DNA of 47,691 bases, taken from IMG/VR virus record IMGVR_UViG_3300033148_007527, positions 1 to 47,691 of that record; one strand, 5' to 3'. Under the pieces are notes generated by a model, which was not told where the DNA came from, did not search any database, and saw only the letters and a program-made list of their open reading frames with translations. The stretch is from a virus. The position numbers and the translations under genes were made by a program. Positions 8,498 through 17,564 of this stretch are shown here, piece by piece; positions within the stretch are counted from its first letter, which is position 1, and each line of letters begins with the position of its first letter.

Positions 8498-9436
8498 TTA
8501 AACTACTGATGCGTAAAAACCTCTCCACTCAATAAAATCTGCAGCGGCTCTAAATGAGGCTTTCATCTTATGATCGTCAGTTTCGAAATCGGAATAATTA
8601 CTTTCAAAAGTGTAATTACGTCTCCAATACCATTTAAGAACTTTCTGGGATTCATCCATTAAGAACCATGCACCTGCAGCAGTTAAATAAGGATTAACAA
8701 TATATTTAATATTACCATCTATCTGCAAGAGATTCTTCTGATTAACATTCTCTGAATTTGCACTAGCAGCAGCACCAAGTTCAAGAAGTGGTTTATACTC
8801 ATTGATCAATAGTTCTTTTGCCATCCATTCCAAAGCTTGTGGAATAACCAATAGAGTAGGTCTCATAGTAGCCATAACAAGACCACGTTTATCCTTCAAA
8901 CTCTTAAAATGTGTTATTGCAGCCTGTAACCCAGCATAGCTAAGTGCAGTGGTAGCAGTATTAGACTGTGTACCGGTGTAATCAATATAAGGATGAGTTG
9001 CAGAACTTAAAGCAACACCGTCAATACCAGTTCTGTAAGTTGTTACAAAAGCAGTATTCAACAAATCTGCAGCTAAAAACTCAACAGTGTAAGCACCTGC
9101 ATTACCAAGATGTCCTGCCATACTTTTAATAACACCCTGTTTATCATCTTCCTGCAAAATATGTGAATGCTGAACACCCAAAGCATACTCTGAAAAGAAA
9201 ATCTCTTTCTCCAAACCTTCTTTCAAGGAATCATAAGTTAAAGCATCCCCTTCATCACGTTTAGAAAATCCTCTTAAACCTGCAATTTCCGCTTCTTTAT
9301 AAGAATGCATTGACATATTCTTGACATCCATATAGGAAAGTCCAACCTTTCTAACTCCCATATACTCATCATTAGAAAGCTTATCAAGATCTTTAGCAAA
9401 CGCACTACTCATATTACCTGTAGTATTTATACTCAT
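8498..9436 (-). CDS. Major capsid protein (HK97-fold type)
   Basis: A 312-residue protein with the pattern of Mu gpT-like or HK97-fold capsid proteins: an N-terminal helical arm (AFAKDLDKLSNDEYMG), an E-loop-like region (RDEGDALTYDSLKEGLE), the helical spine (LSYAGLQAAITHFKSLKDKRG), the P-domain stretch MRPTLLVIPQALEWMAKELL, and the C-terminal signature VNPYLTAAGAWFLMD with FRAAADFIEWRGFYAS. The preceding small protein is decoration-like, an acidic scaffold-like gene lies upstream, and a terminator follows. ATG 9436 follows GGAGG. Gene order and motif agree. Confidence 0.85.
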   Translation of the reverse strand: MSINTTGNMSSAFAKDLDKLSNDEYMGVRKVGLSYMDVKNMSMHSYKEAEIAGLRGFSKRDEGDALTYDSLKEGLEKEIFFSEYALGVQHSHILQEDDKQGVIKSMAGHLGNAGAYTVEFLAADLLNTAFVTTYRTGIDGVALSSATHPYIDYTGTQSNTATTALSYAGLQAAITHFKSLKDKRGLVMATMRPTLLVIPQALEWMAKELLINEYKPLLELGAAASANSENVNQKNLLQIDGNIKYIVNPYLTAAGAWFLMDESQKVLKWYWRRNYTFESNYSDFETDDHKMKASFRAAADFIEWRGFYASVV

Positions 9437-9446
9437 TTAAAGCCTC

Positions 9447-9929
9447 CTACGCTTCTGCATCTTCACGACCAGTATACTGGCTACGTGCAACTGTAAACAA
9501 CATTCTGGCATTTGCACCCAAAGCATTCTCTACATCCGGATCAACTCCAACAAGTTGAATAACTTTCTCTACAACTGCATTCTCATTAATCTCCATAACT
9601 CCAGTTGCACCTTCAATATCAACAGCAGTTCCCAACATTGCCTGAGTGGGAGTTCCACTTCCCTGTCCTGAAAAAATATACCCAGGAGCAGCAGGAATAA
9701 AAGTCATTGTTGCCCCAGCAGCGGAACTTACAATACTCTCATTTGCAATGCCATAAAGTTGTCCCGAAGTAGCAACCGCAATCTGGATTAAACCAGATGC
9801 TAATATAATCGCGTCACCTTTTGCAATTGTCTGACTTGTAGCAACTATCCCTGTTAAAATTAAAGGAGTTGTTCCACCCTGTCCATTTTTTCGGAAACTA
9901 AACCCATTCGGATTATCATTATTTGCCAT
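9447..9929 (-). CDS. Capsid decoration-like protein
   Basis: A 160-residue, Gly/Ala-rich beta protein (LTGIVATSQTIAKGDAIIL, then QIAVATSGQLYGIANESI). Small beta-rich proteins with this hydrophobic/Gly pattern directly before the capsid gene are usually head decoration or capsid-stabilising proteins. The start is ATG 9929 (MANND) after GGAGG; TTG 9935 would place the SD too close. No catalytic residues are visible. Confidence 0.55.
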   Translation of the reverse strand: MANNDNPNGFSFRKNGQGGTTPLILTGIVATSQTIAKGDAIILASGLIQIAVATSGQLYGIANESIVSSAAGATMTFIPAAPGYIFSGQGSGTPTQAMLGTAVDIEGATGVMEINENAVVEKVIQLVGVDPDVENALGANARMLFTVARSQYTGREDAEA

Positions 9930-9990
9930 TAGCAATCCTCCAAAATTTTTATATAAACCAGGTAGAAGAAACTCCTCTATAACTCCTAGC

Positions 9991-10788
9991 TTAATCCTTA
10001 ACTAATTTGCCTTTCTCATAGATAGAAACATTCTTACTATAATCTCCGGCAATCTGTCCAATTTCACTTTCAGCATTCTCATTAACATTACTAAGTCTAT
10101 TCTGACTCTTAAGTGCATCACCTTCACGAATTGCATTATAAAGTCCAATATCAACAAGCATACCAACAAGTTCAGTTTTATTAACGTTCTCTCGGTTATT
10201 GGTACTCTTCAAAGTCTCACCAGTTTTTGTATACCCTGCAATAACATACTGTTCCACAAGATTAGGATCAGCCCATACATGCATCTTTCCTCTCGGAATC
10301 TTAACCGTTGGCTTTAATCTCATTGTTGCACCATCGCCTGCAATATCAACAAACTTAACTTGCCTCTTCTTATTAGGTCCCTTCTCTATATTAAAGACGT
10401 CCCAAGCAATCTTGTATGCACGTCTTTCATCAATTCTTAACAAGTTCTGTTGTTCTACATCTAAAACAACTGGATGTGTTTCATCAAACTTAAAAATAAC
10501 ATCATCCCTTTTAAGAAGCTCATTAAGTTCGGTATGACTAACTTTATTATCCAACACTATTGTTTCTTTGTCAACTTTTACAATCTTCTCTTTATTCCCC
10601 ACAGTCTCAATTGGAGAAGCCAAATTACTTCCATTAAGTTCAGGAATAGGAGAAGAAGAGGAAAAGGAAGGCTTCTCAACAACTGGATTTGCTTTCATAA
10701 CATGAGGATTAGGAGTAGGAGTATCATCTACAACTTTCTTTTTAACTCCCATAGAAGTCATTACTGGAATTATTTTTTTCTTTGCCAT
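9991..10788 (-). CDS. Head-module protein of unknown function
   Basis: A 265-residue protein with a basic N-terminus (MAKKK) and a long low-complexity linker rich in Pro/Ser (about residues 20-60), then a folded region (EQQNLLRIDERRAYKIAWDV, KIPRGKMHVWADPNLVEQYV) and an Asn-rich end. It starts on the last base of the scaffold-like gene with SD GGAGGT. Position between scaffold and decoration genes suggests a capsid or minor head component; I do not recognise a family. Confidence 0.55.
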   Translation of the reverse strand: MAKKKIIPVMTSMGVKKKVVDDTPTPNPHVMKANPVVEKPSFSSSSPIPELNGSNLASPIETVGNKEKIVKVDKETIVLDNKVSHTELNELLKRDDVIFKFDETHPVVLDVEQQNLLRIDERRAYKIAWDVFNIEKGPNKKRQVKFVDIAGDGATMRLKPTVKIPRGKMHVWADPNLVEQYVIAGYTKTGETLKSTNNRENVNKTELVGMLVDIGLYNAIREGDALKSQNRLSNVNENAESEIGQIAGDYSKNVSIYEKGKLVKD

Positions 10789-11663
10789 TATCTTTTACCT
10801 CCGGTATTTCTAACATAATGCTCAATCTTAACCCCTTGTCTTGCAGCAGCATCCAGCTGTCCTTGAGTATAGTAAGTCTTTTTCTTACCGCCTGTATTAG
10901 CAGTGTTTCTTCTGGAGGACGCAGTGTAGGTAGCTTTAGGACTCTTAGAAGGATCAGGAATCTTACCGTCTGCAATGAGTTCCTGCATAATCTCTGCCTT
11001 AAGTTTCTCTTTCAAATCTACATCACTCAAAGGATTCTCAATCAACTTTCTCTGTTTAATACCATCAATAACCTGCTTTAAAACCCTTGGATCTCTCTGA
11101 AATTTAGGATCATAAGTACCAAGAACACTAACAATTTCAGCCTCGTCATTCTCAAAAATTTCCTTATACTTATCGTCATTCTTATAAATATCAACAGCCA
11201 CATTAAAAGTTGTCTGTTCGCTTGCTGTAAGTTTTTCTTCTATAGGTTTACTTAAAAGCTTTATAAACTTTTCAGTTGCATCTGCAGGATCACCCTCAAA
11301 AAGTTCTTTAGCAAAGTTCTTTCTTGCAGCTACCATATCAACTTCAACAGGTTTCTCAACAATAGCTGCAGGTTTAAGAGTTTGACTTAAATTATTAAAT
11401 CCCTCTTTAAGAGTATCAGCCATACTTTCATTAGAATTTTTCTGATTAACCAACTGGGAATAAAGATCTTTTTTACTCTTATTTTTTACTTCCTCTGGAA
11501 GATCCTCTTCATCAGTTTCTTCAATTGGAATATCATCTTCACTGTCCACAATAATAATTTCTTCTTCGTCATCATCTTCAAAAACTCCCATAGGTCTTTC
11601 AGTAGCTTCTCCACCTGCATCATCAGGGGAAAGAAAAAAGCTATTTTCAAAATAATCTATCAT
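10788..11663 (-). CDS. Putative scaffolding protein
   Basis: A 291-residue protein with a strongly acidic N-terminus (about residues 25-60, FEDDDEEEIIIVDSEDD), a helical middle with coiled-coil tendency, and a basic Gly/Lys-rich C-terminus (about 250-291). Acidic helical proteins with a basic capsid-binding tail, located between portal and capsid genes, are typical scaffolding proteins. No protease motif is visible in it or next to it. SD GGAGG precedes ATG 11663. Confidence 0.6.
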   Translation of the reverse strand: MIDYFENSFFLSPDDAGGEATERPMGVFEDDDEEEIIIVDSEDDIPIEETDEEDLPEEVKNKSKKDLYSQLVNQKNSNESMADTLKEGFNNLSQTLKPAAIVEKPVEVDMVAARKNFAKELFEGDPADATEKFIKLLSKPIEEKLTASEQTTFNVAVDIYKNDDKYKEIFENDEAEIVSVLGTYDPKFQRDPRVLKQVIDGIKQRKLIENPLSDVDLKEKLKAEIMQELIADGKIPDPSKSPKATYTASSRRNTANTGGKKKTYYTQGQLDAAARQGVKIEHYVRNTGGKR

Positions 11664-11675
11664 TTAATCCTCCAA

Positions 11676-12026
11676 TCATTCTGGAATATTGTTTTCAAAC
11701 TCATTAACAATCTCCAGCATTTCTTCATACATCTCACTATTCTTATAATCAAGAACTTCTTTAAGTTGTTCAGTCAAACTATCAATAATATTTAAGTTCC
11801 CTTGATAAAAAACAACATGCTCTAAACTTGAAGTCCTCAAACTTAATAAACTGTTATCTTCAAGTTCCTTAAGACTATCCTGGACCACCTTCCAACCCTT
11901 GGTCTGGTATGTTTCCCGCAGGTTCTTGGCCTGGTCCGACATCTCCATTAACCACTTCTTGGCCCTGTTGTACACCATTATCGGTGATTCCGGCTTGTCC
12001 TGCATCTCGTAATCGTCCTTTCTCAT
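11676..12026 (-). CDS. Small helical protein overlapping the portal 3' end
   Basis: A 116-residue, helical, charged protein (WLMEMSDQAKNLRETYQTKG, LIDSLTEQLKEVL-like helices, acidic end). Its first 152 bases (11875-12026) are shared with the portal C-terminus in another frame. ATG 12026 has AGGAG about eight bases upstream, inside the portal gene, and no ATG with a ribosome site exists after the portal stop, so the overlap looks genuine. The shared stretch has more G and C than the surroundings. Function is unknown; it may aid head assembly. Confidence 0.6.
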   Translation of the reverse strand: MRKDDYEMQDKPESPIMVYNRAKKWLMEMSDQAKNLRETYQTKGWKVVQDSLKELEDNSLLSLRTSSLEHVVFYQGNLNIIDSLTEQLKEVLDYKNSEMYEEMLEIVNEFENNIPE

Positions 12027-13917
12027 ATTCAAACTCCTCGGCTTTCTCTTGAGCCATAATATCTTTCATAAAATCCATAACCCTCATCTGTTGTTCCTGA
12101 ACTTTAGTATTATAAACATAGCTATCTGTATCATCAATTTCATTAAGCTTAATAACTTCCTCTGTAAGCTTAGTCTTTGCAATACAAGCTTTCATTACAA
12201 TTTCCTGTATCTCAGGGTTCTGTGCAACCATTGGATCTAGCATCATCATTTTCATCTGGATAATCTTATCGTAATACCCATCCACCAATTGTGAAGTCAT
12301 AAGTAAAGTCTGTCTCTTAGCTGCAAAACTTTGTTCAGGATCAGTAGTAGTAACTGTAAAACTTAACTGTCTTGGAATGTCTTCAACTTCCATACTTAAA
12401 GCTTTTTCAAGATCTTTAATATCGGCTTCAGTCATTCTCCCTAAAGCTCTCTCATTTTCAATAACAGCAGTTTTATGACTCACTAACTGATAAAATACAG
12501 CCATACCAATCTTACCAAAAGCCATTTCCATACCTTCACTTGCAGCACTCAGCTGTCCTTCACCCATAGCAAGTCTTTGACTTTGAGCAGAAAAAGTATC
12601 TCTACTCTTCATAGTTGCATCTGCAAATCCACCCATAGCATCACTAAATCCACTAGCTTTTTGTGCATACTGAACAAGCATCTGCTCTTCTTGTAGCGTA
12701 GAAGAATATGGACTACCTCCAGGAACTCTCTGAAAGTTAGCAATATTATCCAACTTAAAAATCTTACCTGGATAAATCTGTTCTTTCTGACTAATTCCAC
12801 TTCCCCTTGTAGTTGCAAATAAAGCAGTAGTATTAATGTTAATGTTATCAAATCTCATCCTATTCAAAGTATTTATGCTTTTTCCAATAACACTTAAAGT
12901 CTCACAAACACCTCTACCCTCAATTAAGCCAGGATACAAGCCATAAATAACATTTACAAAAGGTCTCATTCCCAAACTATTGTAATCAGCCTTAAGAACA
13001 GCATCAGCTTCCCTACTATACGTAACAACTAAATCATAAGGAGCCTTAGTATCATCAATATCGTAGTAAGCCCAAATTTCAAACAATTCAAAAGTCTCAT
13101 GATTACTCTCAGAGTATCCAAGAAAATCTTCCTGATCTGAAATACTATCAGGAGCAACATTCTTACCACCCCTTCGCAAAACTTCATCAACATTCTCATA
13201 AACAGCATTCTTATTCAAATTAAGTAACTCTGTCTTTGTCACGTAGAACCTATGAGCGCACCAAGTAAGTCTATCTATCTCAATACCGCCTTCAAGCTCA
13301 TACACAAAATCCTCAAGTGGTATAGGGACTATTTCAGCACCATTCTTAACAACAGTAAACTCCTCATTCTCTTGTCCTTCAATATCTGAAGCACTCTTCC
13401 TGTAAGTCTTCTCTTCATGCTTCCAAGGAATCTTAACAAACTCAGTACCCATACTCACAGCTTCGTAAATAATCTCATGCTGGAGACTGCGAAAATTAAG
13501 ATCATCAGGATTCTTAGCAAGGATTGTCAAATACTTATTTATAATCTTTGCATTAGCTTCTGCTTCATCATCATCTTTCTTAAGACTTTTCACAGTCCAG
13601 GGAGGATCAATCATCATCGCACTTCTAATCTTACCTGCAATACCATTAACATTTATTTCCGTAATTGGGATTGTCATTTTAGCACTTACCGGATAAGGAC
13701 GTTTCTTAATTCCCTCTTCGGGAGTATTAATCCTTAACTTTCTCCAATCCTTCCATTTTTCTTCTCTCTCACTTCTATCAGAAAAAGCAGCAGAAATCCT
13801 ATTATCAATCCAATGCTTAAACTCTTTCTCCTTCTCAACTGTAGGAAAAATTCCAATACCCCTTTCTTCAATTTTAATATCTTCTTCAACAGTAACTCCA
13901 TTTTCAATATCAGACAT
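11875..13917 (-). CDS. Portal protein
   Basis: A 680-residue protein directly downstream of the large terminase. The region WRKLRINTPEEGIKKRPYPV-like followed by KMTIPITEINVNGIAGKIRS (about residues 60-100) and the later VNVIYGLYPGLIEGRGVCET / SINTLNRMRFDNININ segment match portal proteins of P22- and N4-like podoviruses, with a long helical stem and a barrel-like C-terminus. The start is ATG 13917 (MSDIEN), which has GGAGGT at proper distance; the upstream TTG is inside the SD. The last 50 residues are Gly/Gln/Pro-rich, a flexible tail encoded in the dual-frame overlap. Confidence 0.85.
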   Translation of the reverse strand: MSDIENGVTVEEDIKIEERGIGIFPTVEKEKEFKHWIDNRISAAFSDRSEREEKWKDWRKLRINTPEEGIKKRPYPVSAKMTIPITEINVNGIAGKIRSAMMIDPPWTVKSLKKDDDEAEANAKIINKYLTILAKNPDDLNFRSLQHEIIYEAVSMGTEFVKIPWKHEEKTYRKSASDIEGQENEEFTVVKNGAEIVPIPLEDFVYELEGGIEIDRLTWCAHRFYVTKTELLNLNKNAVYENVDEVLRRGGKNVAPDSISDQEDFLGYSESNHETFELFEIWAYYDIDDTKAPYDLVVTYSREADAVLKADYNSLGMRPFVNVIYGLYPGLIEGRGVCETLSVIGKSINTLNRMRFDNININTTALFATTRGSGISQKEQIYPGKIFKLDNIANFQRVPGGSPYSSTLQEEQMLVQYAQKASGFSDAMGGFADATMKSRDTFSAQSQRLAMGEGQLSAASEGMEMAFGKIGMAVFYQLVSHKTAVIENERALGRMTEADIKDLEKALSMEVEDIPRQLSFTVTTTDPEQSFAAKRQTLLMTSQLVDGYYDKIIQMKMMMLDPMVAQNPEIQEIVMKACIAKTKLTEEVIKLNEIDDTDSYVYNTKVQEQQMRVMDFMKDIMAQEKAEEFEYEKGRLRDAGQAGITDNGVQQGQEVVNGDVGPGQEPAGNIPDQGLEGGPG

Positions 13918-13934
13918 ACTTACCTCCTTCAAAA

Positions 13935-15689
13935 TTAGTAACCTGTTACTTCACATCTTTCATATTTATCTTCCTCTTCCTGTTCTTCCTGTTCAAATCT
14001 TTCAGTGGAATTTAAAGGTTTAATAAGCTTTACAAAAGCCATATCACTTGCATCAAGACAATCCTTTAAATTATCACTTTGTGGAAAAATATTCTTCTCC
14101 TCAGTAAAAGCAAGACCTTCACCTTCACAAAGCCAAACCTTCCCAAGCCTAAGTTCCTTTCCAACATTACTCCTAATCCTGGCATTCTTATCACCTTTAG
14201 CACTTATAGGTTCACTATTAACCCAAATCTTTCTTCGTAACTCTTCCTGGGGAATAAGATCCTCCAGAATCTTCTGAAAAGCATTATTCTCATAATAAGT
14301 TTTTCTCACATGACCTTTAAAAAACTCATAACTATTAAACATCTCATCAAACATCTCAGTAATACTTAATTTCTTGGTAACATTCTTAATCAAATACTTA
14401 TTCTCATCACAATCCATAGCCCACGTAACAATTGCAGATCTACAATTCTTAGCCCTAACACCTTTCTTAGTTGCTGCAGGATCAATAGCAATCACAACAT
14501 CACAATCTTTAAGAAAAATATCAACATTATCATGAAAAGCAGGATTCTCAAGTTGTCTAATAACAAACTCTCCATTTTCTTCAATTAGTGCTGCCTTCTT
14601 AGTTTCAAGATCCCTAAGTTCACTCATTCCAGTATTGTGAGGATCATTCATATACTGAGTCTGGTATTGCCACCAATCCTCTTCTGCCATCACCTCAAAC
14701 TTTTTAAGAGTAAAAGCTTCTGGAAAAATTACCTGACCATTTTCAATGGATCTTCTATAGTAAATTGTGTACTCTCCATCTTCTTTAACTTCAAAATCTG
14801 AATGCAAGAAACCAACATACTTCTTACAATTATTAAAAATATGCATTCCATAAGGATCATCAATACCATACCGAGTACCCTTAACAATTAATCTTGAAGT
14901 TTTTTGGTTCTGTAAAATAGAATTCTTCACCCCTGAGTACCAATTACTAATCTTTCCCATCTCAGCAGATGCTTCTCTCATACCGGTCAAGTGCTGTTCA
15001 CTAACAATATCATCAAGATCTGCTAAGTCAAAGTGATCACCAGCGGAACTCCCTCCAACACCTCCAACCTTAATTGTAGGTTCTGGAAAAGTCCTTGTTC
15101 TTGCCGGGACTAAAAAAGCTGCTTGATTTTTAGGAATAACAAACTCAGGAAAAAGCTCCTTAAAAAGCATATTATTCTTAAAAGTATCCATCGTAACACC
15201 AAGGAACTGATAAGCTTTATCAATAACTGCATTATAAAGACCAATCCTAATATTGGGATTCCTGATAACTTCCCAGCCTAAAGCACCATGAGTGCCAACA
15301 GTGGACTTATAATGACTACGACCAAGAAACATAGCCCCTCTGGCACCTGGTTCCATACAAGCAGAAGACTGCCGAAAGTTAGCCATATCCAGATGAAGAT
15401 GATCATTAAGCTCATTATACGGCCCTGAAAATCCTGCAACAACAGTTAAGTAAAAGTAAAGATTCACTAAGCTTGCCTGTCTGAACATATCCATAATCGT
15501 CTCGGAAGTGGAAGAATTTCCAGAAGCAATCTCCTGTATAAGCTGTTTAAGTACAAGTTGAGGATTACCGTCTGCTGAAAAAATTGGAGCATCCTTATGA
15601 GGAGTAATTGCATACCACCTGGGACTACGATAAAGAATCGTTCCCTCAGTGTGAGTAGTAATTTTAGGAGTCTCCAAAGTTTCAATCAT
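13935..15689 (-). CDS. terL: Terminase large subunit
   Basis: A 584-residue packaging motor. ATPase part: Walker A variant GRSHYKST at about residues 123-130 and Walker B-like DLADLDDIVSE at about 221-231. Nuclease part: VVIAIDPAATKKG with the first acidic residue at about 403, a second candidate acid in YYENNAFQ at about 465, and a C-terminal DASDMAFV. It cuts and translocates phage DNA into the procapsid through the portal encoded next. The start ATG 15689 overlaps the upstream stop as ATGA. Size and motif order are normal for the family. Confidence 0.9.
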   Translation of the reverse strand: MIETLETPKITTHTEGTILYRSPRWYAITPHKDAPIFSADGNPQLVLKQLIQEIASGNSSTSETIMDMFRQASLVNLYFYLTVVAGFSGPYNELNDHLHLDMANFRQSSACMEPGARGAMFLGRSHYKSTVGTHGALGWEVIRNPNIRIGLYNAVIDKAYQFLGVTMDTFKNNMLFKELFPEFVIPKNQAAFLVPARTRTFPEPTIKVGGVGGSSAGDHFDLADLDDIVSEQHLTGMREASAEMGKISNWYSGVKNSILQNQKTSRLIVKGTRYGIDDPYGMHIFNNCKKYVGFLHSDFEVKEDGEYTIYYRRSIENGQVIFPEAFTLKKFEVMAEEDWWQYQTQYMNDPHNTGMSELRDLETKKAALIEENGEFVIRQLENPAFHDNVDIFLKDCDVVIAIDPAATKKGVRAKNCRSAIVTWAMDCDENKYLIKNVTKKLSITEMFDEMFNSYEFFKGHVRKTYYENNAFQKILEDLIPQEELRRKIWVNSEPISAKGDKNARIRSNVGKELRLGKVWLCEGEGLAFTEEKNIFPQSDNLKDCLDASDMAFVKLIKPLNSTERFEQEEQEEEDKYERCEVTGY

Positions 15690-15877
15690 TTAACCTTGCC
15701 TTTAAAAATCTTTAGAAGCCACATCTTAAATAAAAACCACTTTAAAGTTTTCAATCTTTGTTGCAAAGGTACAACATAAAAAAGTTTAGGTTTTTTGGAG
15801 TTCTTATTAGATTTAAGTTTCTTAAAATGTACTATAGCTTCTTCTATTGCTGCATAAGATAATTCTTTACTTTCCAT
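15686..15877 (-). CDS. Small basic protein of unknown function
   Basis: A 63-residue Lys-rich protein (LKSNKNSKKPKLFYVV; C-terminal KMWLLKIFKGKVK) with a possible amphipathic C-terminal helix. It has a strong GGAGG site and shares ATGA with the large terminase start, which indicates translational coupling. No family is recognised. Confidence 0.5.
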   Translation of the reverse strand: MESKELSYAAIEEAIVHFKKLKSNKNSKKPKLFYVVPLQQRLKTLKWFLFKMWLLKIFKGKVK

Positions 15878-15879
15878 AC

Positions 15880-16023
15880 CTAATCCTCCGTAACAACCTT
15901 AGTTCTATCAAACTCAACATCACCTTTGAGGGTGAATTGTTTTCCATCATCTTCAATCTCAACCATAAGATCAGAAGAAAATACCTCGCTACCATCTAAA
16001 AGTTCCTCATCAGTTTTTTTCAT
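15880..16023 (-). CDS. Small acidic protein
   Basis: A 47-residue frame starting at ATG 16023 with GGAG eight bases upstream. It begins inside the 3' end of the DUF4406-like gene (14-base overlap) and ends two bases before the next start. It is acidic (MKKTDEELLDGSEVF at the start) with a few beta strands. The ribosome site and tight packing support it; function is unknown. Confidence 0.6.
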   Translation of the reverse strand: MKKTDEELLDGSEVFSSDLMVEIEDDGKQFTLKGDVEFDRTKVVTED

Positions 16024-16411
16024 TCTTTTCTCCAATATAAAATAAAACAGGAATTTCTATATATTCAGCAAGAGTTTTTTCTATCATCGCTCCACGAGAA
16101 TATTTGAAGCCTTCTAACATTAAAATCAAATCAGCATCCATCATCCCCTTTATATCTGCTCTCATATATTTTTTATATTTTTCACCGTCTGTAATATTAA
16201 GTTTTTCAATCCCTGTTCCCAACTCTACTGGATTTATTGGCTCAAAACCCAGGTCTTTAATTTCTTCAGCTACCCTATTAAATTCAAGATAATTAGAATT
16301 CTCATATCCTGTCATTGGACCTGATATATATATTCTCAAAGTAGTATTTATTTTCTCGCTAACTCTTTTTGCTTTGTCCTTCCATTTTTCTTCTTTGCTG
16401 TAGTAACTCAT
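16010..16411 (-). CDS. DUF4406-like protein (nucleoside 2-deoxyribosyltransferase fold)
   Basis: A 133-residue protein. IYISGPMTGYENSNYLEFN at about residues 28-46, the Asn-Pro motif FEPINPVELG and the helix YMRADIKGMMDADLILMLEG followed by SRGAMIEKTLAEY are diagnostic of DUF4406, a Rossmann-like fold related to nucleoside deoxyribosyltransferases that phages often carry. It may act on nucleotides or small ligands; the reaction is not known for this family. It sits between the putative small and the large terminase, starting directly after the upstream stop with SD GGAGG. Confidence 0.8.
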   Translation of the reverse strand: MSYYSKEEKWKDKAKRVSEKINTTLRIYISGPMTGYENSNYLEFNRVAEEIKDLGFEPINPVELGTGIEKLNITDGEKYKKYMRADIKGMMDADLILMLEGFKYSRGAMIEKTLAEYIEIPVLFYIGEKNEKN

Positions 16412-16840
16412 TTAATCCTCCAAAAATTCGTAGGCTTCCTGACTTAAGTTTGGAAGCTCTTTTTTTGTTTTACCAACCTTCTTAGTGTTGGTTTGGGTAA
16501 TTTTGTTAGGTTTGTCTAACTTTATTGTATCTACCTCATTTACTATTTTTTGCATATCCTCCTGGGGGATGTTTGCCATTTTACCTATTAGTCCGAAGGC
16601 AGTCTTTAAGGTTCCCTCATTCATATTGAAATTGACTGTGTTTCCAAGGTTTATATTGTTATTTTGCTTATCAAGACCACTTAAGGAGATTATTACCTTT
16701 GCTAGCCTGGAAAGATCTTCATATTTCATAGATTCCTTTAAAGCATCTTTAAGTCGTTGCAAAAGGTCAGGAACTATGTTTTTCCGTACTTCCTGTTGGA
16801 TTCTAAGTTCTGACTCATTAAGGCTTTTTTTCTTTCCCAC
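16412..16840 (-). CDS. Putative terminase small subunit
   Basis: A 142-residue protein, the first gene of the leftward module. It is helical at the start (IVPDLLQRLKDALKESM, YEDLSRLAKVIISLSGL) with a short beta stretch NLGNTVNFNM, then a basic, flexible C-terminus (KITQTNTKKVGKTKKE). That outline (helical oligomer plus short strands, basic tail) and position before the large terminase fit TerS, but no HTH is obvious. The start is GTG 16840 with AGGAG about ten bases upstream. Confidence 0.5.
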   Translation of the reverse strand: MGKKKSLNESELRIQQEVRKNIVPDLLQRLKDALKESMKYEDLSRLAKVIISLSGLDKQNNNINLGNTVNFNMNEGTLKTAFGLIGKMANIPQEDMQKIVNEVDTIKLDKPNKITQTNTKKVGKTKKELPNLSQEAYEFLED

Positions 16841-16873
16841 TTTTCAAATTCTCCTGGCTAAGTTTCTTAGGTA

Positions 16874-16902
16874 AAGGTAACATAATTTTTAAAACCTGTC
16901 AA
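16874..16902 (-). promoter_or_regulatory. Candidate promoter for the leftward virion operon
   Basis: On the minus strand, TTGACA at 16902-16897 is followed 17 bases later by TACCTT at 16879-16874. The -35 is perfect; the -10 is poor (three of six), so activation may be needed, as expected for late genes. It lies just upstream of the GTG start at 16840. Confidence 0.5.
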
Positions 16903-17002
16903 CAACGTGGGGAAGACTTTTGAAAACAGTGTGCGCAAATTTCAAGAACATACACCACTCACTCACAACCATTCTCCTAAGGGGGGGTAGGGGTCTTTGA
17001 AG

Positions 17003-17030
17003 TTGACACCTAGGTAAAAGGATGTATCAT
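17003..17030 (+). promoter_or_regulatory. Sigma70-type promoter for the first rightward genes
   Basis: TTGACA at 17003-17008 and TATCAT at 17025-17030 with a 16-base spacer. The first gene starts 32 bases after the -10 with a good SD. A run of seven G and a second GGGG lie just upstream (16981-16994). With the opposed minus-strand candidate it makes a divergent control region. Confidence 0.7.
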
Positions 17031-17061
17031 TCATAGTATACCAAGATAAAAGGAGAGTCAC

Positions 17062-17289
17062 ATGTTGACTAAAGAAGAAAAGGTTCTAAGAACCTCCCAA
17101 GAATGGAGTCAGTTAACAAAAAGTTTAATTGATACACTTAGTAAGAGACATGAGTATGTTAAAAGAGAACTTGAGAAGTTAGAGCTTAAGAGAATTATCA
17201 ATTCAAATTACTACCGCCTAGCTCAAGAAAGTTTTGTCTTAGACTTTGAAATCAAACATGAACAAGAAATCTTAAGAGGACATAACTAA
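17062..17289 (+). CDS. Small coiled-coil early protein A
   Basis: A 75-residue, highly charged, helical protein (TLSKRHEYVKRELEKLELKR forms a heptad-like stretch). SD AAAGGAG lies before ATG 17062 and it is the first gene from the promoter at 17003. Its stop overlaps the next start by one base (TAATG). It is probably an early host-directed or regulatory protein by position; no family is recognised. Confidence 0.55.
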   Translation: MLTKEEKVLRTSQEWSQLTKSLIDTLSKRHEYVKRELEKLELKRIINSNYYRLAQESFVLDFEIKHEQEILRGHN

Positions 17290-17516
17290 TGGATAAGTTT
17301 GCAAATGATTCTTTTAGAGACTTAACAAGAGCAGATGCGATTAAAGATTATAAACACCTACGGAAAGTCACAGCTAAGTTAAGTAGGAACCTCGAGGAAG
17401 CCTACCACACGTCTTTAGAGCGTATAAGCATAAAAGACTTCATCAGTAGAGAACAGAAGCGCTTACAGAAGCTTGTCGACAAGATGCTTGATCTTAAGAT
17501 GGAATTCACACTTTAA
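17289..17516 (+). CDS. Small coiled-coil early protein B
   Basis: A 75-residue, helical, basic protein (HLRKVTAKLSRNLEEAYHTS, REQKRLQKLVDKMLDLKM). Same length and style as the gene before it and coupled to it by a one-base overlap; the two could be distant duplicates or partners. An intrinsic terminator follows at 17606. Function is unknown. Confidence 0.55.
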   Translation: MDKFANDSFRDLTRADAIKDYKHLRKVTAKLSRNLEEAYHTSLERISIKDFISREQKRLQKLVDKMLDLKMEFTL

Positions 17517-17564
17517 GGAGAATAAGAAGCCATATAACCAATGGTAAAGTGTTTTATAGCCCAG

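Noticed and set aside
10199-10537. Long open frame on the plus strand opposite the head-module gene
   Set aside because: It lies wholly antisense to a gene with a good ribosome site, has no site of its own, and its protein looks like the shadow of a reverse frame. The same holds for the other antisense frames inside the structural genes.
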